This document shows positions 18,466 through 29,288 of a stretch of DNA of 64,000 nt, one piece after another. Position 1 is the stretch's first letter. Each line of letters begins with the position of its first letter. This DNA is from Gammaproteobacteria bacterium (GTDB lineage: Bacteria > Pseudomonadota > Gammaproteobacteria > Natronospirales > REEB76), in assembly GCA_035279405.1 (NCBI GenBank), contig DATEHU010000034.1:1-64000 (forward strand), read 5' to 3'. A program made the translations under genes and the position numbers. The notes beneath the pieces were generated by a model, which was given only the letters and a program-made list of their open reading frames with translations, searched no databases and was not told the origin of the DNA.

Positions 18466-19122
18466 TTAATCGTTGAACACTTTGCTGAGGTTGGCGGGGT
18501 CGTTCAGCACCTGCCAAATGCCTCCATAACGGGTTACGAGCTTCTGCCAGTGGGCCAGCCGGTCCACGTACTGCTGCGGATTAACGTTATCGGTCGGCAA
18601 CTTCGCGACCTCCAGCGCGATCACCTGCACGCCGGCAAGCGGCAAGCGCGTCTTGCGCACATAGCCGTGCGGCAGGTCCTCGGCGAGATCAGAAAAAATC
18701 ACGATGTAGCGCCGGCCGGCGTTACTCGCCTGGAGATCCTCTGCGGCCTGCAGCATCGCACCGCTGATGTCGGTATAGCCGCTCGCGTGCCGATCGCGGA
18801 AGAACTGATCCAACCGCTGGCGAAAGGCGCGCTTCTGCTCGTTCGCCACCGAGGGCCGGTCGTCGAAGGTCACTTTGCCAATGATGTCCTTCTCGGTGAA
18901 ACTGCCACTGTTGATGCGCGCCACTGTGAGTGTGTCACCGCTTACCAGCGTGGCCAGCAGGTAGTTGATCGCGGGGTTGGCGGCATCGAGTTTTGCGTTG
19001 TAGCTGCCGGACACGTCCAGCAGCACGTAAACATCGCGCGCATGTCTCCCACCTACCTCACTGCAGGCCGCGGCGGATACCAGCAACACCACCACGGACA
19101 TCAGGACCAGCAGACGGCGCAC
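18466..19122 (-). CDS. VWA-domain lipoprotein of unknown function
   Basis: The product has a lipoprotein-type signal ending VSAAAC at about residue 20 and then a von Willebrand A domain. The metal-binding MIDAS motif is DVSGSY, with the later threonine in SGYTDIS and the acidic SDLAEDL. I place the start at GTG 19122, seven bases after TGAGGG and just past the stop of the upstream gene; GTG 19158 would overlap it. It forms a pair with the membrane protein upstream. VWA domains bind partner proteins; the partner here is probably that membrane protein. Confidence 0.75.
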   Translation of the reverse strand: MRRLLVLMSVVVLLVSAAACSEVGGRHARDVYVLLDVSGSYNAKLDAANPAINYLLATLVSGDTLTVARINSGSFTEKDIIGKVTFDDRPSVANEQKRAFRQRLDQFFRDRHASGYTDISGAMLQAAEDLQASNAGRRYIVIFSDLAEDLPHGYVRKTRLPLAGVQVIALEVAKLPTDNVNPQQYVDRLAHWQKLVTRYGGIWQVLNDPANLSKVFND

Positions 19123-19132
19123 GGCGAAGCCC

Positions 19133-20560
19133 TCAGACGGCACGCTTGCCGGCCGCACGTCCGGCGCGCAGACCTCGGATCCAGCGCTCCGCGAGCAGCA
19201 GGGGCGATACCAAGGTGTCGTAAAACGTCACCAGAATCCGCCCCAACGCGTCCAGCAGGGTGCCGAGAAGACGCAGGCCGAAGGCCCCCAGCCGCAGCAG
19301 CGAAGCCAACGTCAGCCCTGCGACCGTGCGCCCCGAATGCACGAACATCTCCAGCGGGATCGCGGCCCAAGCGAGCAGGAACGGCAGGATAAAGCCGAGC
19401 ACCATCTGCGCCAACGACGGCATCCAGCGGTACTGGAATGCCGCGCTCACAGGCACCGCGCCGCCGGCGAGCTGCTGGATGAGCGCCTCGCGGTCGGCCG
19501 CGAGAATGTTGCGCATGAAGCCCAGGCTCGCTTCGATGACCGCGAGCACCAGCAGAAAGACCAGCATCAGCGCCACGATGCGCCGGCGGATCTTGTCATC
19601 CATGGTGCCGATCACCGGAAACAGGTGCGTGAACCGCAGGGCATCCATCAGGAACACGCCGGTGGAGAGCTCCATGGCCAGCAGCATCAGAGCGGCCACG
19701 TTCGAGGCCCTGAACGGCCCGATGTAGCTCGCGCCGCCGACCATCTCGGACATGGGCATGGCAATGAGATTGAAATTGATGATGCCGCCGATGACGGTAA
19801 CTGCAAGTAGCAGTGCGGCGATCACAAACTGGGTGAGCGCCGAGGATTTCAGCGTCTCCTCCACCTTGTCGGTACCCGCCAGGATCTGCTCCAGGCGGTC
19901 AATCTGATTGTCAATCTTCTGGGTACGTTCGCCGAATCCGGAAAAGATCTTTTCCAAGGCTTCCAGCTTCTGGTTCATGTAACGCCACAGCGGCAGCGTG
20001 TGCTGCAGCAGCTCGTGGCGCTTGCCGGTGGCCTTGCGGTAGGTACTGGTCACGTCCTTGCTGGTGCGGTCCAGAACTTCCTGGGTGCTTTTCAGTATCG
20101 CGCTCACCGCCGGATCGCTGCTCGCTGGAATCCGGGCGATGGTATTGATGGCATCCACCCACGGCTGCGGCGTGGGTGGCACCTCGCTGGAGCGCTGGAA
20201 GTCCTCCTCCACACGCGTCGCCAGCTCACTCAACTGGCGGTTGAGCGCGGGGTAAGCGCTCAGGTCGCGATTGACGTAAGTAGCGACGCGCACGAATTCG
20301 CGCTGCACTTTCTGCACTTGGTGTTCGCGCGCCTGCGCCAGCATGACTTCACGATTGCGCTCAGTCAGCCGCATCTCGGCGCGCATCATCCCCTGAGCCA
20401 TCAGCCGCAGGCTGCGATACAGCAGGCGACTCAAGGACTGCAGAAAGCGGTGCGCGGGCGTGCGCGCTACGTACAGAACAATCACCAGCAGCACCAGCCA
20501 TACAATGATGGACAGAGTTGGCGAGCTGGACCACAGGGTCAACAGGTGCACACCGGGCAT
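19133..20560 (-). CDS. Large coiled-coil membrane protein of unknown function
   Basis: The 475-residue protein has an N-terminal membrane segment (about 17-32), a long soluble helical region with coiled-coil character (about 60-240, including KIDNQIDRLEQILAGTDK), and then about four membrane segments. ATG 20560 has GGGAG upstream. Its stop is 10 bp before the VWA lipoprotein start, so the two are almost certainly one operon. I do not recognise a named family. A role in envelope mechanics or a large envelope complex is only a guess. Confidence 0.72.
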   Translation of the reverse strand: MPGVHLLTLWSSSPTLSIIVWLVLLVIVLYVARTPAHRFLQSLSRLLYRSLRLMAQGMMRAEMRLTERNREVMLAQAREHQVQKVQREFVRVATYVNRDLSAYPALNRQLSELATRVEEDFQRSSEVPPTPQPWVDAINTIARIPASSDPAVSAILKSTQEVLDRTSKDVTSTYRKATGKRHELLQHTLPLWRYMNQKLEALEKIFSGFGERTQKIDNQIDRLEQILAGTDKVEETLKSSALTQFVIAALLLAVTVIGGIINFNLIAMPMSEMVGGASYIGPFRASNVAALMLLAMELSTGVFLMDALRFTHLFPVIGTMDDKIRRRIVALMLVFLLVLAVIEASLGFMRNILAADREALIQQLAGGAVPVSAAFQYRWMPSLAQMVLGFILPFLLAWAAIPLEMFVHSGRTVAGLTLASLLRLGAFGLRLLGTLLDALGRILVTFYDTLVSPLLLAERWIRGLRAGRAAGKRAV

Positions 20561-20901
20561 GGTTGTCTCCCACTGTTATGTCGCGCCCTCCTTTGTAGCT
20601 GTCGAACAGCCGCAGGCGGCGCGAGCGAAAAAGTGCGCCTATGCTTGTACCGCAAACATAATCAGCATGTCACTCGGTTAAAATATGAGACGGCCCGCGC
20701 TCCCGTTGCCGTCCGTGCTGGAACCGCAGCGGTGGGGAGTTATGTAGCAAGACGATAAGTGAAAAGCGCGAGAATCCGCACGCCTGTATGGCCGGCTACT
20801 GCATCTGATACTGCGCCAGCGTGCTCATCAAAAGCCGCAGTCCCGCGCCGGTCGACAACAAACCGAATCTCGTCTCCTGAGATCGCGCGCCGCGCGCCGG
20901 G
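20561..20901. other. Intergenic region, no gene seen
   Basis: About 340 bp between the 3' end of the DUF1634 gene and the start of the coiled-coil membrane protein, both on the minus strand. The frames here are short and lack ribosome sites. An AT-rich spot near 20675-20690 could hold the promoter for the downstream pair, but I cannot define -35 and -10 boxes confidently. Confidence 0.5.
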
Positions 20902-21270
20902 TCAGGCCGTCGCCTGGCCGATCAACAACCCCGCCACGAGCAAGGCCAGCACGATCAGGCCGATCGCCACGTACAAACCATCGCGCGCGCGCGCGCTCAT
21001 GGCCACGCCACTCAACAGCCGCGCGATGGGCGTGAGCAGCAGCACCACAATGCCGGCAATCAGGAAAGCACCGGCATGCAGACCGGCACCGGTGTGCAGC
21101 GCGTGCCCGATGATTGCGGAAAATTTTCCGCTGGGATTGACCGGCAGGTGCATGCCGCCGCGCGCAAAGAAAATCGCGAGCCCGATGATGATCAGCAACA
21201 GGCACAGGCTGATGCTGGTGCGCAGAATCAACCGCGCCAGGAACTGGCGTTCGCGCGCGAGGTCGCTCAC
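20902..21270 (-). CDS. DUF1634 membrane protein
   Basis: The 122-residue product has three hydrophobic segments and a conserved glycine-rich LVNPSGKFSAI-like region (seen as LPVNPSGKFSAIIGHALH), as in DUF1634. The start is GTG 21270, overlapping the stop of the TauE gene as GTGA. DUF1634 proteins usually accompany TauE/SafE exporters and may be accessory subunits. Confidence 0.78.
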   Translation of the reverse strand: MSDLARERQFLARLILRTSISLCLLLIIIGLAIFFARGGMHLPVNPSGKFSAIIGHALHTGAGLHAGAFLIAGIVVLLLTPIARLLSGVAMSARARDGLYVAIGLIVLALLVAGLLIGQATA

Positions 21271-22106
21271 AGCGACACCCCCAAGCCCTTGAGCAGCATT
21301 TGCAAGGCCACCAGCAGCAGCACCACGGTGAACACGTGCCGCAGCGTCTTGACGCGCAAGGTGGCAAGCCAGTGCGCCCCGGCGTAGGAGCCGACCAACA
21401 CACCCAGTACTACCGTACCGCCAAGCAATGGCGATATATCGCCGTGGGTGAGATAGAACCCGGCACTGGTGGCGGCGGTCATGCCGATCATGAAATTGGA
21501 CGTGGCGGTAGACACGCGAAACGGCATTTTCATGAGCTTGTCCATGGCCAGCACCTTGAAGGCCCCGGAGCCGATGCCGAGCAGCGCCGAGAGGAACCCC
21601 GCGCCCACCATCACTCCGAAACCCGGGAGCACGCGGGTCACGTGATAATGCACCCATTCGCCCTGCTGCTCGTATTTGCTGTTGAGCCGCAGTTTCAGCG
21701 CCAGCGGCGAACTCGCCGGCGCGCCAGTCTCGTCACTATGCGAGGACTTGAAAGACATGACGCAGGCAAATAACAGCACCAGGCCAAACACGATGAACAA
21801 CACTGGAGTCGGCAACAGGTGCGCGGCATAGGCACCCAGCAGCGCACCGGACGACGCGGCCATTTGCAGGAACAGGCCGGCGCGCACGTTGTTCATGCCG
21901 GTGCCGACGAAGCGCGGTGCCGCCCCGGTCGAGGTAGCAATGACACCCAGCAGGCTAACCCCCACGGCTTGCGGAATGGGCAGGTGGAAGCCGAGTGTCA
22001 ACAAAGGCACGATCACCATGCCACCGCCGAGCCCGGTAATCGAGCCGAGTGCGCCGGCCGCGATGCCGCCCAGCAGAACGATGATCACCATCAGGGCCGC
22101 GGACAT
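21267..22106 (-). CDS. TauE/SafE family sulfite or anion exporter
   Basis: This 279-residue inner-membrane protein has about eight hydrophobic segments in two repeats. The glycine-rich repeat motifs GSITGLGGGMVIVPLL near the N-terminus and GFLSALLGIGSGAFKVLAMD in the second half are diagnostic of TauE/SafE (DUF81). Members move sulfite, sulfoacetate or other organosulfur anions; the substrate here is unknown. It is translationally coupled to the DUF1634 gene. Confidence 0.88.
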   Translation of the reverse strand: MSAALMVIIVLLGGIAAGALGSITGLGGGMVIVPLLTLGFHLPIPQAVGVSLLGVIATSTGAAPRFVGTGMNNVRAGLFLQMAASSGALLGAYAAHLLPTPVLFIVFGLVLLFACVMSFKSSHSDETGAPASSPLALKLRLNSKYEQQGEWVHYHVTRVLPGFGVMVGAGFLSALLGIGSGAFKVLAMDKLMKMPFRVSTATSNFMIGMTAATSAGFYLTHGDISPLLGGTVVLGVLVGSYAGAHWLATLRVKTLRHVFTVVLLLVALQMLLKGLGVSL

Positions 22107-22173
22107 GGCGCGTTCGAATCAGGCCGGCGTGAAGGAGGCGGCGATTATAGCGTGCGCCACGAGCGCGCTCCGC

Positions 22174-22752
22174 TCAGCGGCGCGCGCCGTGACGGAAGCA
22201 TCCGGTCAGGTGGTCGTCCACCAGGCCGGTCGCCTGCATGAACGCATAGCAGATGGTGCTGCCCACGAACTTGAAGCCGCGATCTTTCAGGTCCCGGCTC
22301 ATGGCATTGGAGATCCGCGTGCGCGCCGGCACCTGACCGCGGCGGCGGTTGCGCCGCGGCTTGCCGTTCACGAACCGCCAGATGTAACGATCGAAACTGC
22401 CGAATTCTTTTTGTACCGCGAGAAACGCGCGCGCATTGATGATCGCGGCGTTGATCTTCAGCCGGTTACGCACGATGCCGGCATCGTGCAGCAACCGCCG
22501 CACATCGCGCGCGCTGAAGCGTGCGACTTTTTTGGGATCGAACCTGGCGAAAGCCTTGCGGTAATTTGCGCGCTTGTGCAGAATCGTGGCCCAGCTCAGG
22601 CCCGCCTGCGCGCCTTCCAGTATCAGGAACTCGAACCAGCGGCGCTCATCGTGGACCGGCACGCCCCATTCCATGTCATGGTAGGCGCGATACAGCGGAT
22701 CGTTTTCCATCCCCGGCCAGGGGCAGCGGCGCCTCTTGAGGCGGGCGGGCAT
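22174..22752 (-). CDS. tag: DNA-3-methyladenine glycosylase I
   Basis: Tag removes 3-methyladenine from alkylated DNA. The 192-residue sequence shows RCPWPGMENDPLYRAYHDMEWGVP-like start residues in order, then FEFLILEGAQAGLSWATIL, the conserved glutamate and tryptophan of the base pocket, and FKFVGSTICYAFMQATGLVDDH at the end. ATG 22752 shares its A with the stop of the cupin gene (TGATG), so translation is probably coupled. Zinc ligands expected near both ends are plausible (N-terminal C, C-terminal H and C). Confidence 0.93.
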   Translation of the reverse strand: MPARLKRRRCPWPGMENDPLYRAYHDMEWGVPVHDERRWFEFLILEGAQAGLSWATILHKRANYRKAFARFDPKKVARFSARDVRRLLHDAGIVRNRLKINAAIINARAFLAVQKEFGSFDRYIWRFVNGKPRRNRRRGQVPARTRISNAMSRDLKDRGFKFVGSTICYAFMQATGLVDDHLTGCFRHGARR

Positions 22753-23237
22753 CAGGGGAAAGCCGCCGGCCGGTCGCCGGGTTGCGCGGTTTTGTACCAG
22801 CGCTCGAATTCTGCCGCACGCGCGTGGCCTTCGGGCGGCGCCCAGGCGGCAAAATCCTGCTCCGGTGTCGGGACATAGGGTCCGGCCTTGCACTCGAACA
22901 CCACGGTCGAGGGCGCGAGGGTCGCGACCGCGTGCCAGGTGCCGGCCGGGCTTTCCACGCCATAGGTTTGCCCGCCGGCCGAGAGCAGCGTGCGAGTCAA
23001 CACCTTACCCACCTCATCGAAGGTGAGCACCAGCATTTCCCCACAGACGATCAGCAGCAGTTCCCACTTGTCGGGATGGCGGTGCGGCCGGATGTAGGTG
23101 CCTGGCTCCATCGCCATGCACATGCGATGAATGGGTTCCGCGTGCGTGGCGTGCAGATTGTGATGCGTGCGCAAGCGCGATGAGGCGAGCGCTTGGTCAT
23201 GCAATTGCGCCACCAGCGCGCGGTCAATGAGTTTCAT
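22752..23237 (-). CDS. WbuC-like cupin fold metalloprotein
   Basis: The 161-residue protein has a single cupin barrel with metal-ligand motifs PGTYIRPHRHPDKWELLL and, later, SPAGTWHAVATL. It resembles WbuC-type proteins found in polysaccharide loci in other bacteria, whose function is unproven. ATG 23237 lies 25 bp after mnmG, and its stop touches the tag start, making mnmG-cupin-tag a likely operon. Confidence 0.75.
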   Translation of the reverse strand: MKLIDRALVAQLHDQALASSRLRTHHNLHATHAEPIHRMCMAMEPGTYIRPHRHPDKWELLLIVCGEMLVLTFDEVGKVLTRTLLSAGGQTYGVESPAGTWHAVATLAPSTVVFECKAGPYVPTPEQDFAAWAPPEGHARAAEFERWYKTAQPGDRPAAFP

Positions 23238-23262
23238 GTTGTGCGTGCGTTCCGACTGTGTA

Positions 23263-25155
<1,893 letters not shown>

Positions 25156-25310
25156 AGGCCAGCCTCATAAATGAGCGCGAATTCTAGCGTTTTCATGCGC
25201 ACCAACCAAACCCACACCGTCGGCCGATTACGGCATCCGCAGAACCGCCCCTGGAATTGTTGCTCCGATTTGCAGAAGATGCCGGCTGGAATCGCGGGGC
25301 CAGAACCACA

Positions 25311-26792
25311 ATGAACAAGCTGAAAGTGGTGTACGCACTGGTCCTGTTGCTCATGGTCATAACCACTCGGGCCTGGAGCAGCCCGGCGCTGGTCACAGCG
25401 CATCCGGGCTTCACACCCTGCCAGATCGGCATGCCGGATTCGGCGCTGCACATGCAGGCGCAGTGCACCACGCTCACGGTGCCTGAAGACCGGGCCAAGC
25501 CCGCCGGCAAACAAATCCACTTGCACATCGCCGTGCTCAAGGCACGCACCGGCGATCCGGCGCCGGACCCGTTGTTCTTCATAGCCGGCGGGCCGGGCGA
25601 AGCCTCGACTCAGGCCTACGTGCAGGAAGCCGCGGCCTTCGAGCGCATCCGCGCGAGCCGCGCCATCGTGCTCGTGGACCAGCGCGGCACCGGCCAGTCC
25701 AATGCGCTCGACTGCCCGTCCGGCCCGAATACCGTGGCGTCACCCTCGCCGGCTGAAATTCAGCGCCAGACCGAAACCTGCCTCAAACAGTTGCCAGGCG
25801 ATCCGCGTTACTACACGACCACCGTTGCGGTTAAGGATCTGGACGCCGTACGTGCCGCACTAGGCTACACGGAAATCAATCTATACGGCATTTCCTACGG
25901 TACGCGCGTGGCGCTGGAATATCTGCGGGAATATCCGCAACACGTGCGCAGCGTAATCCTGGACGGCGTGGTGCCGCCCGACTGGAACGTCGGGGAAACG
26001 GCTCCGCAGGCGGCGCAGCAGGCCCTGGATAAAATCTTTCAGCGGTGCGCGGCCGAGAGCGCCTGTCATCAGGCGTTTCCCGACCTGCCCGCGACATTCA
26101 TGCAACTCGAGCACGAGCTCAAGCAAAGCCCGGTGAGCGTGAGTTTGCGCGACCCGTTGACCGGCGCGCCGCTCACCCAGACGCTGAACTGGGAAACCGC
26201 GGCCGGCGCCGTACAGTTGCTGAGCTATCTGAGCGACACCGCGGCGCTCTTGCCGCTGCTGATTCACCAAGCCTCTGTGACCCACGATTACACGCCGCTG
26301 CTGGCCAACGCCCAATACCTGAGCGGACAGTTGAGCGGCGCCGTGGCCGTGGGCATGCACGCCGCGGTGCTGTGCACCGAAGACGTGCCGTTCTATCCCG
26401 CAGGCGATGCCGCACAGAAGGCGGCGGCCGATACCTATCTTGGCGCCGCGCCGCTCACGCTGCTCAGCGAAAGCTGTAAGCATTGGCCACGCGGGGTGAT
26501 GGAGCCGGACTTCAAAAAGCCTGTGGTATCGAATCAGCCGGTACTGTTGCTCTCCGGTGCCGACGATCCCATTACCCCGCCCGCGAATGCCGCGCACGCG
26601 GCCCAGACCCTGTCGAACAGCCTGTCGCTGGTGGTCCCGGGCCAGGGACATGGCAATGCCTGGCGCGGCTGCGTGCCGCAGCTCATGGCCGATTTCGTGC
26701 AACAGGCGTCGGTGAAAAACCTGGATAGCGCCTGCGTCGGGAAAATCAAACCGTTTCCGTTCTTTACCAGTTTCACCGGGCCCGGACCATGA
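25311..26792 (+). CDS. Secreted alpha/beta hydrolase (tripeptidyl/prolyl aminopeptidase-like)
   Basis: The 493-residue protein has a signal peptide (MNKLKVVYALVLLLMVITTR, cleavage near SS-P) and an alpha/beta-hydrolase fold. LFFIAGGPGEAS carries the oxyanion HGGPG-like motif, DQRGTGQS follows, the nucleophile serine is in YGISYGTR, the acid is likely in LLSGADDPITPP, and the histidine is in GQGHGN. This layout matches secreted proline iminopeptidase or tripeptidyl aminopeptidases. Its stop overlaps the start of an ABC ATPase gene as ATGA, so it is tied to that exporter. Confidence 0.83.
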   Translation: MNKLKVVYALVLLLMVITTRAWSSPALVTAHPGFTPCQIGMPDSALHMQAQCTTLTVPEDRAKPAGKQIHLHIAVLKARTGDPAPDPLFFIAGGPGEASTQAYVQEAAAFERIRASRAIVLVDQRGTGQSNALDCPSGPNTVASPSPAEIQRQTETCLKQLPGDPRYYTTTVAVKDLDAVRAALGYTEINLYGISYGTRVALEYLREYPQHVRSVILDGVVPPDWNVGETAPQAAQQALDKIFQRCAAESACHQAFPDLPATFMQLEHELKQSPVSVSLRDPLTGAPLTQTLNWETAAGAVQLLSYLSDTAALLPLLIHQASVTHDYTPLLANAQYLSGQLSGAVAVGMHAAVLCTEDVPFYPAGDAAQKAAADTYLGAAPLTLLSESCKHWPRGVMEPDFKKPVVSNQPVLLLSGADDPITPPANAAHAAQTLSNSLSLVVPGQGHGNAWRGCVPQLMADFVQQASVKNLDSACVGKIKPFPFFTSFTGPGP

Positions 26793-27520
26793 TCGAAGTC
26801 GAGGACATCCACAAGCGCTTCGGTGCGGTGCAGGCCGTGAACGGCGTGAGCTTCCGCGTGGCCGATAGCCGCATCACCGGACTGCTCGGCCCGAACGGCG
26901 CCGGCAAATCCACCACGCTGCGCATTCTGTCCACCGTGCTCAAGCCGGACGCGGGTACGGTGCGCGTGGACGGCAGCGACGTGCGCGACGCGCCTTTGGC
27001 CGCACGCCTCAAGCTCGGCGTGCTGCCGCATGCCAGCGGCCTGTATCCGCGGCTCACGGCACGCGAGAACATCCGCTACTACGGCGAACTCAACGGCCTC
27101 GCCGGCCGCATGCTGGACGCCCGCATTGACGAGCTGGTGGAGCTGCTCGAAATGCGGGAGTTTGCCGAGCGCCCGGCCAAAGGCTTTTCCCAGGGGCAGC
27201 GCATCAAGGTGGCGCTGGCGCGCGCCCTGGTGCACAAGCCCAGGAACCTGGCGCTGGATGAGCCCACCAACGGCCTGGACGTGATGGCCACGCGTGCGCT
27301 GCGCGCCACCATCCGGCGGCTGCGCGACCAGGGCCACTGCGTGCTGTTCTCCAGCCACGTGATGCAGGAAGTCGCGCAATTGTGCGACGCCATCGTGATC
27401 ATCGCGCACGGCCGCATCGTCGCCCAGGGCACGCCCGAGGACATCCGCCGCCAGACGGGCGAAACGGATCTCGAAGAAGCCTTCGTCAAAGCCGTGGGCG
27501 AAAGCGGAGCCTCCGCATGA
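26789..27520 (+). CDS. ABC transporter ATP-binding protein (NatA-like)
   Basis: The 243-residue ATPase has Walker A LLGPNGAGKSTTLR, a Q-loop region, signature FSQGQRIKV, Walker B LALDEPTNGLD and the H-loop SSHVMQEVAQLCD. It pairs with the ABC-2 permease whose start overlaps its stop. NatA-type ATPases drive export of sodium or toxic compounds; the substrate here is not known. Its start overlaps the stop of the secreted hydrolase gene. Confidence 0.88.
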   Translation: MIEVEDIHKRFGAVQAVNGVSFRVADSRITGLLGPNGAGKSTTLRILSTVLKPDAGTVRVDGSDVRDAPLAARLKLGVLPHASGLYPRLTARENIRYYGELNGLAGRMLDARIDELVELLEMREFAERPAKGFSQGQRIKVALARALVHKPRNLALDEPTNGLDVMATRALRATIRRLRDQGHCVLFSSHVMQEVAQLCDAIVIIAHGRIVAQGTPEDIRRQTGETDLEEAFVKAVGESGASA

Positions 27521-28689
27521 TGCGCAAACTCTGGACCGTGTTCCGCAAGGAAGTCGTGGACAATCTGCGCGACCGGCGCACGCTGCTGACGGTACTGGTA
27601 TTCGGGCCGCTGTTCGGGCCGATCTTCTACGTGGCCATCATGAATGTGGCCGTGAACCAGCAGATCGCCAACCTCAATCAACCGCTCAAACTGCCGGTGG
27701 CCGGTGCCGAGTACGCCCCCCATCTGATCGAGTATCTGCAGCAGCACAACACCGAGATCGAACCGGCCCCGGCGGATCCGCGCCAGGCGGTGAAGGACGG
27801 CAAAGCGGACGTGGTGCTGGTGATTCCCGAGGACTACAGTGCCGAGTTCACCGCCGGCCAACCAGCGACGCTGCAACTGGTGATGGATCAGGCGAAACAG
27901 TCGGCGCAGAAAAATGTCAGCCGCGCACGCGAATTGCTCCAGGGCTACGGCCGTGAAATCAGCGTCTTGCGCCTGTTGGCACGCGGCGTGGACCCGCGCG
28001 CCGCTACGCCGCTCGCGGTCGAGACCGTGGATGTGTCCACGCCGGAAGCGCGCGCCGGGATGCTGCTGGCCTTCATCCCCTACTTCTTTCTGTTTGCCGC
28101 CGTCATCGGCGCCTTCTATCTGGCGATAGACGCCACCGCCGGCGAGCGCGAACGTGGCTCGCTTGAGCCCTTGCTTACCACGGCAGTGCCGCGCGCCGCC
28201 TTGATCGCAGGCAAGCTCGCCGCGGTCACGCTGTTCTCGGCGGTGTCGCTCGGCCTGGACGTCGTGGCCCTGTCTTGGAGCCAGGGGCTGATTCCCGCGG
28301 CCAAACTCAACATCGTAGTGAACTTCGGCGGACACACGGCGTTGGCGATTTTCCTCGTCATGCTACCGTTCTGCCTGCTGATCGCGGCGCTGCTTACGGT
28401 GGTGGCGTCGTTCACCCGCAGTTACAAGGAAGCCCAGACCTGGTTGTCGTTCATTTTCATCCTGCCGATGATTCCGGTATTCGCACTGTTCCTGTTCCCC
28501 ACCGAACCGACAATCTGGATGATGTTCGTTCCGGCCCTGAGCCAGGATGTGCTGGCGACGGCGCTCATGAAAGGCGCCGCGCTCGACGCCGGTTTCACTG
28601 TGGTCTCGGTACTAAGCACGCTGATCCTTGGCGTGCTGCTCGCCTGGCTCGCGGTCTGGCTGTACCGACGCGAAAAGGTGCTGGGCTGA
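27517..28689 (+). CDS. ABC-2 type permease (NatB-like)
   Basis: This 390-residue permease has one N-terminal membrane segment (VFRKEVVDNLRDRRTLLTVLV precursor loop, then LFGPIFYVAIM), a large periplasmic domain of about 150 residues, and five to six C-terminal segments with ERERGSLEPLLTTAVPR before the third. This is the NatB/ABC2_membrane_3 layout. The start is ATG 27517, overlapping the ATPase stop, with a second ATG directly after it. The three-gene unit hydrolase-NatA-NatB has overlaps at both joints. Confidence 0.87.
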   Translation: MMRKLWTVFRKEVVDNLRDRRTLLTVLVFGPLFGPIFYVAIMNVAVNQQIANLNQPLKLPVAGAEYAPHLIEYLQQHNTEIEPAPADPRQAVKDGKADVVLVIPEDYSAEFTAGQPATLQLVMDQAKQSAQKNVSRARELLQGYGREISVLRLLARGVDPRAATPLAVETVDVSTPEARAGMLLAFIPYFFLFAAVIGAFYLAIDATAGERERGSLEPLLTTAVPRAALIAGKLAAVTLFSAVSLGLDVVALSWSQGLIPAAKLNIVVNFGGHTALAIFLVMLPFCLLIAALLTVVASFTRSYKEAQTWLSFIFILPMIPVFALFLFPTEPTIWMMFVPALSQDVLATALMKGAALDAGFTVVSVLSTLILGVLLAWLAVWLYRREKVLG

Positions 28690-28769
28690 AGCCGGATTAA
28701 CTGTTTTTCATGCAGCCCAGCGCCTGCGGCGCGGGTCTATACTGAATCCGAGGCCTGAGGGTCTGGGTC

Positions 28770-29279
28770 ATGGGCAAGTTGAGCGCCAGTGTGTGGATGG
28801 CCGCAGCGACGATGCTGTTTGCGGGTACCGCCGTGGCCGGAAATACGCACATCTACAAATGGGTGGACGGCCAGGGCGTGGCGCATTACAGCGACACAGC
28901 TCCGGCCGCAACGCAGCCCGGTGTGACCAGCATGACGCTCGCCAAGGCCCCGCCGCCGGATCCGCAGGCCGAAGCGGCCGATCAAGCGTGGATTGCCAGC
29001 ATCAACCAGTGGTACCAGAACGTTCTCGATCAACAGGCGCAACTGCAATACGAGCAGAATCTCGCTTGGGAGCAAAGCCAGCCGGCGCCCGCCCCGGTGT
29101 CAGCGCCGGACACACAAGAGCTCGCCTACGTAGTGCCGGTCTGCTGGCAATGCGAGCGCTCTCATTTCCGCCATTATCACCGGCGGCCGTTGCTCAGCGC
29201 TCCCACGCCGCAGTCAATCCAGAACTCCGTTTGGCATCCCCAGACCGGTCCGCTCCGCCTGCAACCATTCACGCCGTGA
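28770..29279 (+). CDS. Secreted DUF4124 protein
   Basis: The 169-residue product has a signal peptide (cleavage near TAVAG) and then the DUF4124 motif IYKWVDGQGVAHYSDTAP. The rest is low-complexity and proline/glutamine rich, with two cysteines in VVPVCWQCERSHF. DUF4124 proteins are periplasmic with unknown role. A second DUF4124 gene lies at 47165-47695. This one converges on mnmE with a 9-bp gap. Confidence 0.8.
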   Translation: MGKLSASVWMAAATMLFAGTAVAGNTHIYKWVDGQGVAHYSDTAPAATQPGVTSMTLAKAPPPDPQAEAADQAWIASINQWYQNVLDQQAQLQYEQNLAWEQSQPAPAPVSAPDTQELAYVVPVCWQCERSHFRHYHRRPLLSAPTPQSIQNSVWHPQTGPLRLQPFTP

Positions 29280-29288
29280 GCGACGGGC

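Noticed and set aside
22100-22140. TTCGAATC resembling a tRNA T-loop
   Set aside because: No acceptor or anticodon stem can be formed around it; it is the spacer upstream of the TauE gene.
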